Positions 36,928 through 46,444 of a stretch of DNA of 64,000 bases are shown piece after piece. The DNA is from Salinicola halophilus (GTDB lineage: Bacteria; Pseudomonadota; Gammaproteobacteria; Pseudomonadales; Halomonadaceae): contig NZ_PZJV01000002.1 in assembly GCF_003206155.1 (NCBI RefSeq), positions 372,001-436,000 on the forward strand. Direction: 5' to 3'. Below the pieces are notes generated by a model. It had not been told where the DNA came from. It searched no databases and worked only from the letters and a program-made list of their open reading frames with translations. The position numbers were made by a program, and so were the translations under genes. Each line of letters starts with the position of its first letter. Position 1 is the stretch's first letter.

Positions 36928-37775
36928 GGGGTTGGATCTCCGTGATCGATGTCGAAACTGACGCTGGCGCGGTGCGCCGGCCCGAACTCGTTGCCGGCGG
37001 TGAGTTCGGCGCGACCCGGTGAGACGAGCCGACCGGTGGTCTGGAAGGTGCGCTCGGCGGTCAGCGGGCGTAGGCCGCGATAGGTGAACTCGGTGACGCG
37101 AGCCTCGGGGTGGGCGGCGCAGAAGGTGTCGAGCTGCAGCGTGGCGATGAGCGGGCCGTGGACGACCAGATCGGCGTAGCCCTCCGTCTCGGTGGCGTAG
37201 GGCCAGTCGTAGTGGATGCGGTGGCCGTTGAAGGTCACCGCCGAGTAGCGAAAGAGCAGCGTCGGCGTCGGGGTAACGGTGCGCGACCATTCCGCGTCCG
37301 GCATCGGCTCGTCGAGTTCACGCTTCGGCGGGGCGGGCTGGCGGTAGACGATCTCCTGCGTTTCGCGGATGGCGATGTCGTCGCCTTGGCGGTAGTCGTG
37401 CCGAACCGTCACGAACAGCAGGGCACCGGTGCGGCCCTGCTTCTCCTGAATGTCGGTGACGGTCGATTCGCGTTCGGCCGCGATGCCCACCCGCAACGGG
37501 GCCAGGAATTCGACGCGCCCCCCCGCCCACATGCGATTGCGATCGTCCGCCGGCGGCAGAAAGCCGCCCCGCGCCGCGTGGCCGTCCGCGCCCAGGCCGT
37601 CGGCGGTAACCGGGTTCTGGAAGAACGCCCAGTGCCAGAGTGGCGGCAGCGCCTGACCCGGCGCCGGGCAGTCGTGCCCGAGCGTCGCCGCGACCCGCGC
37701 GGCGAGCGCCGGATCGAGCGCATCCGAACAGCGCTCCTGGTTGCCGATCCAGCGGTCCAACGGTTCCTGCGACAT
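36924..37775 (-). CDS. ich: MaoC-type hydratase, probable itaconyl-CoA hydratase
   Basis: 283 residues with a FAS1-like dehydratase N-terminal half and a MaoC-like C-terminal half, the layout of itaconyl-CoA and mesaconyl-C4-CoA hydratases. Conserved parts are LPPLWHWAFF, GGFLPP, RMWAGGRVEF, then TLLFRYSAVTFNGHRIHYD with the catalytic Asn/His region, and YADLVVHGPLIATLQLD. It is first in the operon; the promoter should lie in 37776-37960. A LysR-type regulator like RipR is not next to it. Confidence 0.88.
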   Translation of the reverse strand: MSQEPLDRWIGNQERCSDALDPALAARVAATLGHDCPAPGQALPPLWHWAFFQNPVTADGLGADGHAARGGFLPPADDRNRMWAGGRVEFLAPLRVGIAAERESTVTDIQEKQGRTGALLFVTVRHDYRQGDDIAIRETQEIVYRQPAPPKRELDEPMPDAEWSRTVTPTPTLLFRYSAVTFNGHRIHYDWPYATETEGYADLVVHGPLIATLQLDTFCAAHPEARVTEFTYRGLRPLTAERTFQTTGRLVSPGRAELTAGNEFGPAHRASVSFDIDHGDPTP

Positions 37776-37964
37776 GCGGCTTGCCCTCGAGGATGTCCAA
37801 TGCCGTCAGCATCCTCGAAAGGCGTCGTGGCGGCCATTCGGCTTTCGCGGTGGGGGCCTTCGGTTTTGCTGAATGCGACCTTGGTGGTAGGGGCGGTGGC
37901 GGGCCATGTCGAGCGAGGCGAGAAGCCTGCCAGCGTCCGGCATCGGGGTATCACCCAACGAAAA

Positions 37965-37995
37965 CGCCCCGCGACACGCGAGGTGTCGCAGGGCG
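37965..37995 (-). terminator. Terminator of the gatCAB operon
   Basis: Stem CGCCC-c-GCGACAC with GTGTCGC-a-GGGCG (one C-A mismatch) and a five-base loop. On the minus strand it is followed by TTTTCG. It lies 37 bp after the gatB stop. Confidence 0.85.
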
Positions 37996-38031
37996 AGCGT
38001 TGCTAACGTCTCGGGCGAGCGTGCGGTGGGC

Positions 38032-39483
38032 TTACGCCTCGTCCAGCTTCTGCTTGAGCACGCCGTTGACCTGCTGCGGGTTGGCGGTGCCGCGAGAGGC
38101 TTTCATCACCTGACCGACGAAGAAGCCGATCATCTTGCCGCGCTTGGCTTCGTCCGCTTCGCGGTACTGGGCTACCTGGACCGGGTTGTCGGCAATGACC
38201 TGGTCGATCATCGCTTCGATGGCGCCGGTATCGGTGACCTGCTTGAGCCCCTGGGCGTCGATGATCTCGTCGGCGCTCTGACCGTCGTTGTTCCACAGGG
38301 CGGCAAAGACCTGTTTGGCGGCCTTCCCGTTGATGGTGTCATCGAGCACACGGCTGATCAGCCCACCGAGCTGCTCCGGGGTGACCGGGCTGTTCTTGAT
38401 GTCGATGTTTTCGCGGTTGAGATGCGCGGAGAGTTCGCCCTGGACCCAGTTGGCGGCCTGCTTGGCATCGCCGCACACGGCGAGAACGGCCTCGAAGTAC
38501 TCCGCCGTCGGGCGCGTCGCGGAGAGCACGCCGGCATCGTAGGCGGAGAGGCCGAGATCGCTCTCGAAGCGATTGCGCTTCTCGGTGGGCAGCTCCGGCA
38601 GGGTGGTGCGCTGGTGCTCGATGTACGCGGAATCCAGCATGATCGGCAGCAGGTCGGGGCAGGGGAAGTAACGGTAGTCGTTGGCTTCTTCCTTGGTGCG
38701 CATGCTGCGGGTCTCGTCGAGATCCGGGTCGTAGAGGCGCGTCTCCTGCACCACCTTGCCGCCGTCCTCGATCAGCTCGATCTGGCGCTCGACCTCGAAC
38801 TCGATCGCCCGTTCGACGAAGCGGAACGAGTTGACGTTCTTGATCTCGGCACGGGTGCCGAAGGCTTCCTGCCCCTTGGGCCGCACGGAGACGTTGACGT
38901 CGCAGCGCATCGAACCCTCGGCCATGTTGCCGTCGGAGATCCCCAGATAGGTGACGATGGCGTGGATCGCGCGGATGTAGGCGACCGCTTCCCTGGCCGA
39001 GCGCATGTCGGGCTCGGAGACGATCTCCAAAAGCGGGGTACCGGCGCGGTTGAGATCGATCCCGCTCATGCCGTGAAAGTCTTCGTGCAGCGACTTGCCG
39101 GCGTCCTCTTCCAGGTGCGCGTGATGAATGCGCACGGTCTTGCGCTCGGTCTCGTCGAGTACCAGCTCCACCTCACCCTTGCCGATGATGGGCTGGGCCA
39201 TCTGGCTGGTCTGATAGCCCTTGGGCAGGTCCGGGTAGAAGTAGTTCTTGCGCTCGAACAGCGAGGTCTCGGGGATTTCGGCGTCGATGGCGAGGCCGAA
39301 CTGCACCGCCATGGCGACCGCGCCCTCGTTGAGCACCGGCAGCACGCCCGGCAGTCCCAGATCGACGGCGCAGGCCTGGGTGTTGGGCTCGGCGCCGAAC
39401 GCGGTGGAGGCCCCGGAAAAGATTTTCGACTGGGTCGCGAGCTGAACGTGGACTTCCAGCCCGATGACGGTTTCCCACTGCAT
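38032..39483 (-). CDS. gatB: Aspartyl/glutamyl-tRNA amidotransferase subunit B
   Basis: Kinase and tRNA-binding subunit of GatCAB, which turns Glu-tRNA(Gln) or Asp-tRNA(Asn) into Gln- and Asn-tRNA. 483 residues, standard. N-terminal [20 protein letters not shown] begins the cradle domain (first 20 residues shown), with [13 protein letters not shown] and [15 protein letters not shown] in the active site, and the YqeY-like tail at the C-terminus. The start overlaps the gatA stop (TAATG). Confidence 0.97.
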   Translation of the reverse strand: MQWETVIGLEVHVQLATQSKIFSGASTAFGAEPNTQACAVDLGLPGVLPVLNEGAVAMAVQFGLAIDAEIPETSLFERKNYFYPDLPKGYQTSQMAQPIIGKGEVELVLDETERKTVRIHHAHLEEDAGKSLHEDFHGMSGIDLNRAGTPLLEIVSEPDMRSAREAVAYIRAIHAIVTYLGISDGNMAEGSMRCDVNVSVRPKGQEAFGTRAEIKNVNSFRFVERAIEFEVERQIELIEDGGKVVQETRLYDPDLDETRSMRTKEEANDYRYFPCPDLLPIMLDSAYIEHQRTTLPELPTEKRNRFESDLGLSAYDAGVLSATRPTAEYFEAVLAVCGDAKQAANWVQGELSAHLNRENIDIKNSPVTPEQLGGLISRVLDDTINGKAAKQVFAALWNNDGQSADEIIDAQGLKQVTDTGAIEAMIDQVIADNPVQVAQYREADEAKRGKMIGFFVGQVMKASRGTANPQQVNGVLKQKLDEA

Positions 39484-40940
39484 TAGGTTGTCTCCTGATC
39501 GGCCGGGTGGCGGCGGTGCCAGTCCGTCGCCTGCTGGAACTGATGCGCCACGTTGAGCAGCTGCCCCTCGGCGAAGTGCTTGCCGAGAATCTGCAACCCT
39601 ACCGGGCGCTTGCCGGCGAAGCCGGCGGGCACGCTGATTCCCGGAATGCCGGCCAGGTTGACGGCGATGGTGTAGATGTCCTGCAGGTACATCGACACCG
39701 GGTCTTTCTTGGCGCCGAGGTCGAAGGCGGGCGTCGGCGCGGCGGGGCCCATCAGCACGTCGACCTGGTCGAAGGCGTCGAGGAAGTCCTGGCGGATCAG
39801 GCGGCGGACCTGCTGCGCCTTGCGGTAGTAGGCGTCGAAGAAACCTTCCGACAGGGTGTGCGTGCCGATCAGGATGCGGCGCTTGACCTCGTCGCCGAAG
39901 CCTTCGGCGCGGGTGCGCTTGTAGAGATCCTCGAGATCGGCGGGGTTGTCGCAGCGGTGGCCGAAACGCACGCCATCATAGCGCGAGAGGTTGGACGACG
40001 CCTCTGCCGGGGCGATGACGTAGTAGGCCGGCACGGCCAGATGCGTGTGCGGCAGGCTGACCTCGCACACCGTCGCGCCGAGGGACTCGTAGACGCGAAT
40101 CGCTTCCTGAATCGCGCTCTCGACGTCGCTGTCGAGACCGTCACCGAAGTACTCCTTGGGCAAACCGATCTTGAGCCCGGCCAGCGGCGTATCGAGTTCG
40201 GCGACGTAGTCCGGCACCACGCGGGAGACGCTGGTGGAGTCGCGCAGATCGTGCCCTGCCATGGCGCCGAGCAGATGAGCGCAGTCTTCCGCGCTGCGCG
40301 CCATCGGGCCGCCCTGATCGAGACTGGAGGCGAAGGCGATCATGCCGTAGCGGGAGACGCGGCCGTAGGTCGGCTTGAGACCGGTGATGCCGCAGAAAGC
40401 TGCCGGCTGACGAATCGAGCCGCCGGTGTCGGTGCCCATGGCGGCCGGGGCCAGCCCGGCGGCGACGGCCGCAGCGCTACCGCCGGAGGAGCCACCGGGG
40501 ATGGCACTGCGATCCCACGGGTTCTTCACCGCGCCGTAGTAGCTCGTCTCGTTCGACGAGCCCATGGCGAACTCGTCCATGTTGGTCTTGCCAAGGCTGA
40601 TCATGCCGGCGGCTTCGAGCTTCTCGACCACGGTGGCGTTATAGGGGGCCTCGAAGTTGTCGAGCATCTTCGAGCCGCAGCTGGTGCGAACGCCCTGGGT
40701 GCAGAAGATGTCCTTGATCGCCAGCGGCAGACCGGCCAGCGGGCGGCTGTCGCCCTTGGCGCGAGCGGCGTCGGCGGCGTCGGCCGCCGTCAGCGCCTGG
40801 TCGCGCGTGACGGTGATGAAGCTATTGATGTCGCCGTCGAAGCGCTCGATGCGCTCGAACAGATGGGTCGTCAGCTCTCGGCTGGAAAAGTCGCCGGCCT
40901 TGAGCCCCTGGGCGAGCTCCGTGAGCGTCTTGTGGTGCAT
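39483..40940 (-). CDS. gatA: Aspartyl/glutamyl-tRNA amidotransferase subunit A
   Basis: Glutaminase subunit of GatCAB; releases ammonia that is channelled to GatB. 485 residues. Amidase signature triad: the Lys in [14 protein letters not shown] and the two Ser in the [21 protein letters not shown] block ([15 protein letters not shown]), followed by [16 protein letters not shown]. It lies between gatC and gatB, with 129 bp to gatC. Confidence 0.97.
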   Translation of the reverse strand: MHHKTLTELAQGLKAGDFSSRELTTHLFERIERFDGDINSFITVTRDQALTAADAADAARAKGDSRPLAGLPLAIKDIFCTQGVRTSCGSKMLDNFEAPYNATVVEKLEAAGMISLGKTNMDEFAMGSSNETSYYGAVKNPWDRSAIPGGSSGGSAAAVAAGLAPAAMGTDTGGSIRQPAAFCGITGLKPTYGRVSRYGMIAFASSLDQGGPMARSAEDCAHLLGAMAGHDLRDSTSVSRVVPDYVAELDTPLAGLKIGLPKEYFGDGLDSDVESAIQEAIRVYESLGATVCEVSLPHTHLAVPAYYVIAPAEASSNLSRYDGVRFGHRCDNPADLEDLYKRTRAEGFGDEVKRRILIGTHTLSEGFFDAYYRKAQQVRRLIRQDFLDAFDQVDVLMGPAAPTPAFDLGAKKDPVSMYLQDIYTIAVNLAGIPGISVPAGFAGKRPVGLQILGKHFAEGQLLNVAHQFQQATDWHRRHPADQETT

Positions 40941-41069
40941 GGAGTCGAAGTTCCCTATTGGATGGTCCCGGCCGCGAGCGGGTCTTCATCGCGGTTCCGA
41001 AAAAACAAAGTCATCGATGCGCGCGGTCCGGGCCGTCGCGCAACGACGCGCGTCATTTCAATGCAAGTC

Positions 41070-41360
41070 TCACTCGACGACGCGAGGCACCAGGTAGAGC
41101 CCTTCGGTGGTCGCCGGGGCGCAGGCCTGGAACGTCTCGCGCTGGTTGGATTCGGTCACTTCGTCCGGGCGCAGGCGCTGGGTGGCGTCCAGCGGGTGCG
41201 AAAGCGGGGCCACGCCCTCGGTATCCACTGCCTGGAGTCGGTCGACCATCTCCAGAATGTGTGTGAGATCATCCACGTAGCCGTGGGCTTCGGCATCGTC
41301 CTTCAAACCGAGACGGGCGAGATGGGCTGCTCGCAGAACGTCTGCGTGTTCGATTGCCAT
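41070..41360 (-). CDS. gatC: Aspartyl/glutamyl-tRNA amidotransferase subunit C
   Basis: Small linker that wraps around GatA and stabilises the complex. 96 residues from [17 protein letters not shown]; typical features are the N-terminal helix, [22 protein letters not shown] and LRPDEVTE. The frame extends 21 residues upstream without family sequence. First gene of gatCAB and divergent from mreB, as in Pseudomonas. Confidence 0.95.
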   Translation of the reverse strand: MAIEHADVLRAAHLARLGLKDDAEAHGYVDDLTHILEMVDRLQAVDTEGVAPLSHPLDATQRLRPDEVTESNQRETFQACAPATTEGLYLVPRVVE

Positions 41361-41558
41361 CGGCAGTTCCTCATTCGAAAAGCGCGTCAAAAAAGCGATC
41401 GAAACGTTCATGCTCAAGTGCAATGAAACGTCGATCCGGGACCTCGGAAAATGGGGGCAAGACTACCATAATCTCGCCGCCGCTGGCAGGCGCGCGCTTG
41501 CTGGTTACCCCCCGCGGTGATACCGTTTGCCTCCGCACAGGGTTCCGGTCTGGACTAG

Positions 41559-42608
<1,050 letters not shown>

Positions 42609-42661
42609 GGCCATCCGCGCCGCCGTCGCCACTCGGCAGCGGCGGTCGCCGGTAGGCGGGG

Positions 42662-43639
42662 GTGAGGCCTATCAAACCGCTGTTTTCCTACGGCCCGGTG
42701 CCGACGTACCGCATGCTTCTGTGTGCGGTACTCGCGTTCGGGCTGATGTTCGCCGAACACCGCTTCAGCGCGGTGGAAACGGCACGCTCGCACTTGACCT
42801 CGGTCGTTGCCCCCATCCAGTGGCTGGTCAGTCTGCCCAGTGAAGGCATGCGCTGGGGCGCGATGGCCATCTCCGATCAGCAGAGCCTGATCGACGAGAA
42901 CCAGCGCCTGCGAGAACAGCTCCTGACGCTCTCCAACCGGGTACAGCGCATGGCCAGCCTGACCGCGGAGAACGTGCATCTTCGCGAACTGCTCAATGCG
43001 CCCAACCCCGATGATGTCCCTTACATCACGGCAGAACTCCTGTCGCTGGACTCCGATCCGTTCACTCAGCAGATCGTGATCAACCGAGGTCGTCGCGACG
43101 GCGCCTATATCGGCCAGCCAGTGATGGATGCCTCGGGGTTGATCGGCCAGGTCGTGTCGGTCTCCGCCTATACCAGCCGGGTGTTGATGGTGGCCGATGC
43201 CAATCACGCCGTGCCGGTGGAGATCAACCGCAACGGGCTGCGCTTCATCGCCCAGGGTACCGGGCAGCTGGATATCCTCGACGTTCCCAGCGTGCCGGCG
43301 ACCGCGGATATCCGCGAAGGTGACCTGCTGGTGACTTCGGGGCTCGGCGGGCGCTTTCCGCGGGGCTATCCGGTCGCGCGTATCAGTGACGTCCAGAGAG
43401 AATCGAGCCAGGCCTTCATGGAGGTCACCGCCGAGCCGATCGCCCAGCCGGAGCGCTCGCGCTACTTCCTGCTGCTGTTTCCGCCGGACCCGCCGAGTAC
43501 CGATGGCCTGGACGGCGCCGAGCAGATGGCGCGGCGCGTGGTCTGGCCCGGCGACCCGGCCAACCCGGACGTCGGACGCATCAGCGAGGCCGGGCTGACG
43601 GCCGCACTCAAGATCCAGGACGTGGGAGAGTCGCCATGA
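42662..43639 (+). CDS. mreC: Rod shape-determining protein MreC
   Basis: Periplasmic scaffold of the elongasome. 325 residues: one membrane helix (about 14-32), a coiled coil (about 70-105, LIDENQRLREQLLTLSNRVQ), then the two beta-barrel domain with QIVINRGRRDGAYIGQPVMD and DLLVTSGLGGRFPRGYPVA. The start is GTG 42662 behind AGGCGGGG; no ATG gives the conserved MRPIKPLFSYGP N-terminus. The acidic C-terminal 50 residues are poorly conserved. The stop overlaps mreD. Confidence 0.94.
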   Translation: MRPIKPLFSYGPVPTYRMLLCAVLAFGLMFAEHRFSAVETARSHLTSVVAPIQWLVSLPSEGMRWGAMAISDQQSLIDENQRLREQLLTLSNRVQRMASLTAENVHLRELLNAPNPDDVPYITAELLSLDSDPFTQQIVINRGRRDGAYIGQPVMDASGLIGQVVSVSAYTSRVLMVADANHAVPVEINRNGLRFIAQGTGQLDILDVPSVPATADIREGDLLVTSGLGGRFPRGYPVARISDVQRESSQAFMEVTAEPIAQPERSRYFLLLFPPDPPSTDGLDGAEQMARRVVWPGDPANPDVGRISEAGLTAALKIQDVGESP

Positions 43640-44115
43640 CCCTCTTCGGCTATCTGTTTGTCTGGTTCACGCTGCTGCTGGCGCTGTGTCTTCAGGTGAT
43701 GCCGCTGCCGGACGCCTGGCTGGTGTGGCGCCCTGACTGGCTGGGGATCCTGCTGGCCTACTGGTGCGTGGCCACACCGCAGCGGGTCGGCGTGATTCAC
43801 GGCTTCGTGCTGGGGCTGGCGCTGGATCTCATCGAGGGCGCGCCGTTGGGTCAGAACGCGCTGACGCTCTCGCTGCTCGCCTATCTCTTTCTGCTGCTCT
43901 ATCAGCGCTTTCGGGTCTATTCGATCTGGCAGCAGGCGGTGCTGGTCTTCGTGCTGCTGGGTATCGCCCAGCTGCTGGAGCAGTGGCTGCGCACCATCTT
44001 CGGACCGGTCTCGGTGAGTCTCGAATTTCTGATCCCCGCGCTGATCGGGGCGGCCCTGTGGCCGTGGCTCTTCACGATGATGCAGGTGGTGCGCCGCCGG
44101 CTGGGTATCGGTTAG
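43636..44115 (+). CDS. mreD: Rod shape-determining protein MreD
   Basis: Inner-membrane elongasome component, 159 residues, five or six helices. Family segments are WRPDWLGILLAYWCVATPQRVG and GLALDLIEGAPLGQNALTLS. The ATG overlaps the mreC stop by four bases, so the two are coupled. It is followed by maf after 30 bp. Confidence 0.94.
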   Translation: MTLFGYLFVWFTLLLALCLQVMPLPDAWLVWRPDWLGILLAYWCVATPQRVGVIHGFVLGLALDLIEGAPLGQNALTLSLLAYLFLLLYQRFRVYSIWQQAVLVFVLLGIAQLLEQWLRTIFGPVSVSLEFLIPALIGAALWPWLFTMMQVVRRRLGIG

Positions 44116-44145
44116 CGTCCGATACCCCTCAATTAGAGGTTTCTC

Positions 44146-44730
44146 ATGTCGTCCTCCACGCCCGCTGCGCTTCGTCTAGCTTCCGCGTCGCCTCGCCGGC
44201 GTGAGCTGCTGGCGTCGATCGGACTCAGCGTCGAGATCGCCCCCGCCGACATCGACGAGTCTCGCGATGACGGCGAGTCGGCGCCTCTCTTCGTCTCGCG
44301 ACTCGCCCGCGAGAAAGCGAAAGCCGGTCATCGCGCCGACGGTCTCGCGACCCTCGGCGCGGATACGATCGTGGTCTGCGACGACGCGGTGTTCGGCAAG
44401 CCGACGGATGCCGCGGACGCGCGCCGAATGCTCGAGGCGCTATCGGGGCGTGCCCACCGGGTGCTCAGCGCGGTGGCGGTCATCGGCCCGCGCGGGCTGA
44501 CCGAATGCCGTGTCGCGACCACGGTGCACCTGCGCGAGATCGCCGAGGTCGAGATGGCGGCCTACTGGGCGACGGGGGAGCCGATCGACAAGGCGGGCGG
44601 CTACGCCATCCAGGGCCGCGCGGCGATCTTCGTCGAGCGTCTGGAAGGGAGCTACTCGGCGGTGGTCGGCCTGCCGCTTCACGAGACCGCCGAACTTCTG
44701 AGCGCCCAGGGCGTCCCACTCTGGTCGTGA
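44146..44730 (+). CDS. maf: Maf family nucleotide pyrophosphatase
   Basis: Hydrolyses non-canonical or modified nucleoside triphosphates to monophosphates; house-cleaning role. 194 residues. Hallmarks: LASASPRRRELLASIG with the phosphate-binding Ser-Arg, ADTIVVCDDAVFGKP, the GRAHRVLSAVAV block and KAGGYAIQGRAA. By position after mreBCD and before rng it matches E. coli yhdE (dTTP/UTP pyrophosphatase). Confidence 0.95.
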   Translation: MSSSTPAALRLASASPRRRELLASIGLSVEIAPADIDESRDDGESAPLFVSRLAREKAKAGHRADGLATLGADTIVVCDDAVFGKPTDAADARRMLEALSGRAHRVLSAVAVIGPRGLTECRVATTVHLREIAEVEMAAYWATGEPIDKAGGYAIQGRAAIFVERLEGSYSAVVGLPLHETAELLSAQGVPLWS

Positions 44731-44793
44731 CGCGCGCCATGGGGATCGCACGAAGGCTCGTCGGCGCTAGGTGGCTTGCCCGCAAGCGCGGTC

Positions 44794-44872
44794 GTACCAC
44801 AAACCCGCGCAGGGCTGTACCATCAAACCCGCGCAGGGCTGTACCATCGAACCCGCACAGGGCTGTACCATA
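44794..44872 (+). repeat. Tandem 24-bp repeats upstream of rng
   Basis: Three near-identical units (44794-44816, missing one base; 44817-44840; 44841-44864) and a partial fourth to 44872. The unit reads GTACCATCAAACCCGCGCAG followed by GGCT. It lies between maf and rng, in a region that is not coding. Confidence 0.88.
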
Positions 44873-44906
44873 ACCTCGCGACGGCGCCGCGCGCCGTCCG
44901 CCGCTA

Positions 44907-44962
44907 CCCAGTCACTCGCGCCCAGTCACCTGCGCCTGGTCACTCGCGTCCAGTTACCCGCG
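44907..44962 (+). repeat. Tandem 14-bp repeats directly upstream of rng
   Basis: Four units at 44907, 44921, 44935 and 44949, close to CCCAGTCACTCGCG, ending 14 bp before the rng start codon. The sequence is unrelated to the 24-bp repeats just before it. Confidence 0.85.
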
Positions 44963-44976
44963 ATAAGGATGTCCGC

Positions 44977-46440
44977 ATGAGCGGTGAGGTACTGATCAAT
45001 CTGACGCCGATGGAGACGCGTGTCGCCGTCGTCGAGAACGGCGTGCTTCAGGAAGCGTTCATCGAGCGCAGCCGGCGCCGCGGCATCGTGGGCAACATCT
45101 ACAAGGGCAAGGTCGCCCGCGTCCTGCCCGGCATGCAGGCCGCGTTCATCGATATCGGTCTCGAGCGTGCCGCCTTCATTCACGTCAACGAAGTGATCGC
45201 CCCCGACGCGCATCCCAGTGACGCTGCCTCCATCGGTCATCTGCTGCACGCCGGCCAGTCGCTGGTGGTGCAGGTGACCAAGGACCCGATCGGTTCCAAG
45301 GGCGCCCGGCTCACCACGCATCTGTCGATTCCGTCGCGGTATCTGGTCTACATGCCGGACTCGCCGCATGTCGGCGTTTCCCAGCGTATCGAGGACGACG
45401 GCGAGCGCGAGCGGCTCAGAGCGCTGGTCGAAACTGGCCAAACCGAGATCGGTGACGACAATCAGGGCGGGTTCATCGTGCGTACCGCTGCCGAAGGGGT
45501 GGGGCGCGACGAACTCTTCGCCGACATGGTCTTCCTGCAGCGGCTTTGGCAGAAGATCGCCGAGCAGAAGCTCACCGCCGCCGCGCCGAGCCCGATCTAC
45601 GACGACCTGCCGCTGTTCATCCGCACGCTGCGCGACGTGATGCGCGACCAGATCGAGAAGGTGCGCATCGACTCGCGCGAGAACTACTTTCGGCTCAAGG
45701 AGTTCGCCCGCGAGTTCATGCCGACGCTCGAGTCGTGCATCGAGTACTACCCCGGCGAGCGACCGATCTTCGATCTCTACAGCGTCGAGGACGAACTGCA
45801 GAAGGCGCTCAGCCGCAAGGTGCAGCTCAAGTCCGGCGGTTATCTGGTGATCGACCAGACCGAAGCGATGACCACCATCGACGTCAATACCGGCGGCTAC
45901 GTCGGTCATCGCAATCTCGAAGAGACGATCTTCAAGACCAACCTCGAGGCCGCCACGGCGATCGCGCGCCAGCTCAGGCTGCGCAATCTCGGCGGCATCA
46001 TCATCATCGATTTCATCGACATGGAAGAGCTCGAGCATCAGCGCCAGGTGCTGCGCGTGCTCGAGAAGGCGCTGGAGCGCGATCACGCCAAGAACAAGCT
46101 CACCGGCGTGACCGAGCTCGGCCTGGTCCAGCTCACTCGCAAGCGCACCCGCGAGAGCCTGGAACAGACGCTCTGCGAGCCGTGTCCGACCTGCCACGGC
46201 CGCGGCGCCATGCGCACGCCCGAGACCGTCTGCTACGAGATATTCCGCGAGATCCTGCGCGAGGAGCGGGCCTACTCACCCGAAACCTACATGGTGCTGG
46301 CGTCGCAGTCGGTCGTCGACCGGCTGCTCGACGAGGAGTCCGCGGCGGTGGCCGATCTCGAGTCCTTCATCGGCAAGACGATCCGGTTTCAGGTCGAGGC
46401 GCACTACTCGCAGGAACAGTACGACATCGTGTTGATGTAA
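44977..46440 (+). CDS. rng: Ribonuclease G
   Basis: Endoribonuclease of the RNase E/G family that matures the 5' end of 16S rRNA and takes part in mRNA decay. 487 residues from MSGEVLINLTPMETRVAVVE, the family start; the frame stays open through the repeats upstream but gives repeat peptide. S1-like domain near 39-125, catalytic Asp residues in IDVNTGGYVG and IIDFIDMEELEHQ, and the zinc-link CPTCHGRG near 410. It lacks the C-terminal scaffold of RNase E. The ATG has AAGGA upstream. Confidence 0.95.
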   Translation: MSGEVLINLTPMETRVAVVENGVLQEAFIERSRRRGIVGNIYKGKVARVLPGMQAAFIDIGLERAAFIHVNEVIAPDAHPSDAASIGHLLHAGQSLVVQVTKDPIGSKGARLTTHLSIPSRYLVYMPDSPHVGVSQRIEDDGERERLRALVETGQTEIGDDNQGGFIVRTAAEGVGRDELFADMVFLQRLWQKIAEQKLTAAAPSPIYDDLPLFIRTLRDVMRDQIEKVRIDSRENYFRLKEFAREFMPTLESCIEYYPGERPIFDLYSVEDELQKALSRKVQLKSGGYLVIDQTEAMTTIDVNTGGYVGHRNLEETIFKTNLEAATAIARQLRLRNLGGIIIIDFIDMEELEHQRQVLRVLEKALERDHAKNKLTGVTELGLVQLTRKRTRESLEQTLCEPCPTCHGRGAMRTPETVCYEIFREILREERAYSPETYMVLASQSVVDRLLDEESAAVADLESFIGKTIRFQVEAHYSQEQYDIVLM

Positions 46441-46444
46441 CGCG

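Noticed and set aside
39507-41426. 639-codon plus-strand frame opposite gatA
   Set aside because: Antisense shadow of gatA and gatC, which are complete and conserved.
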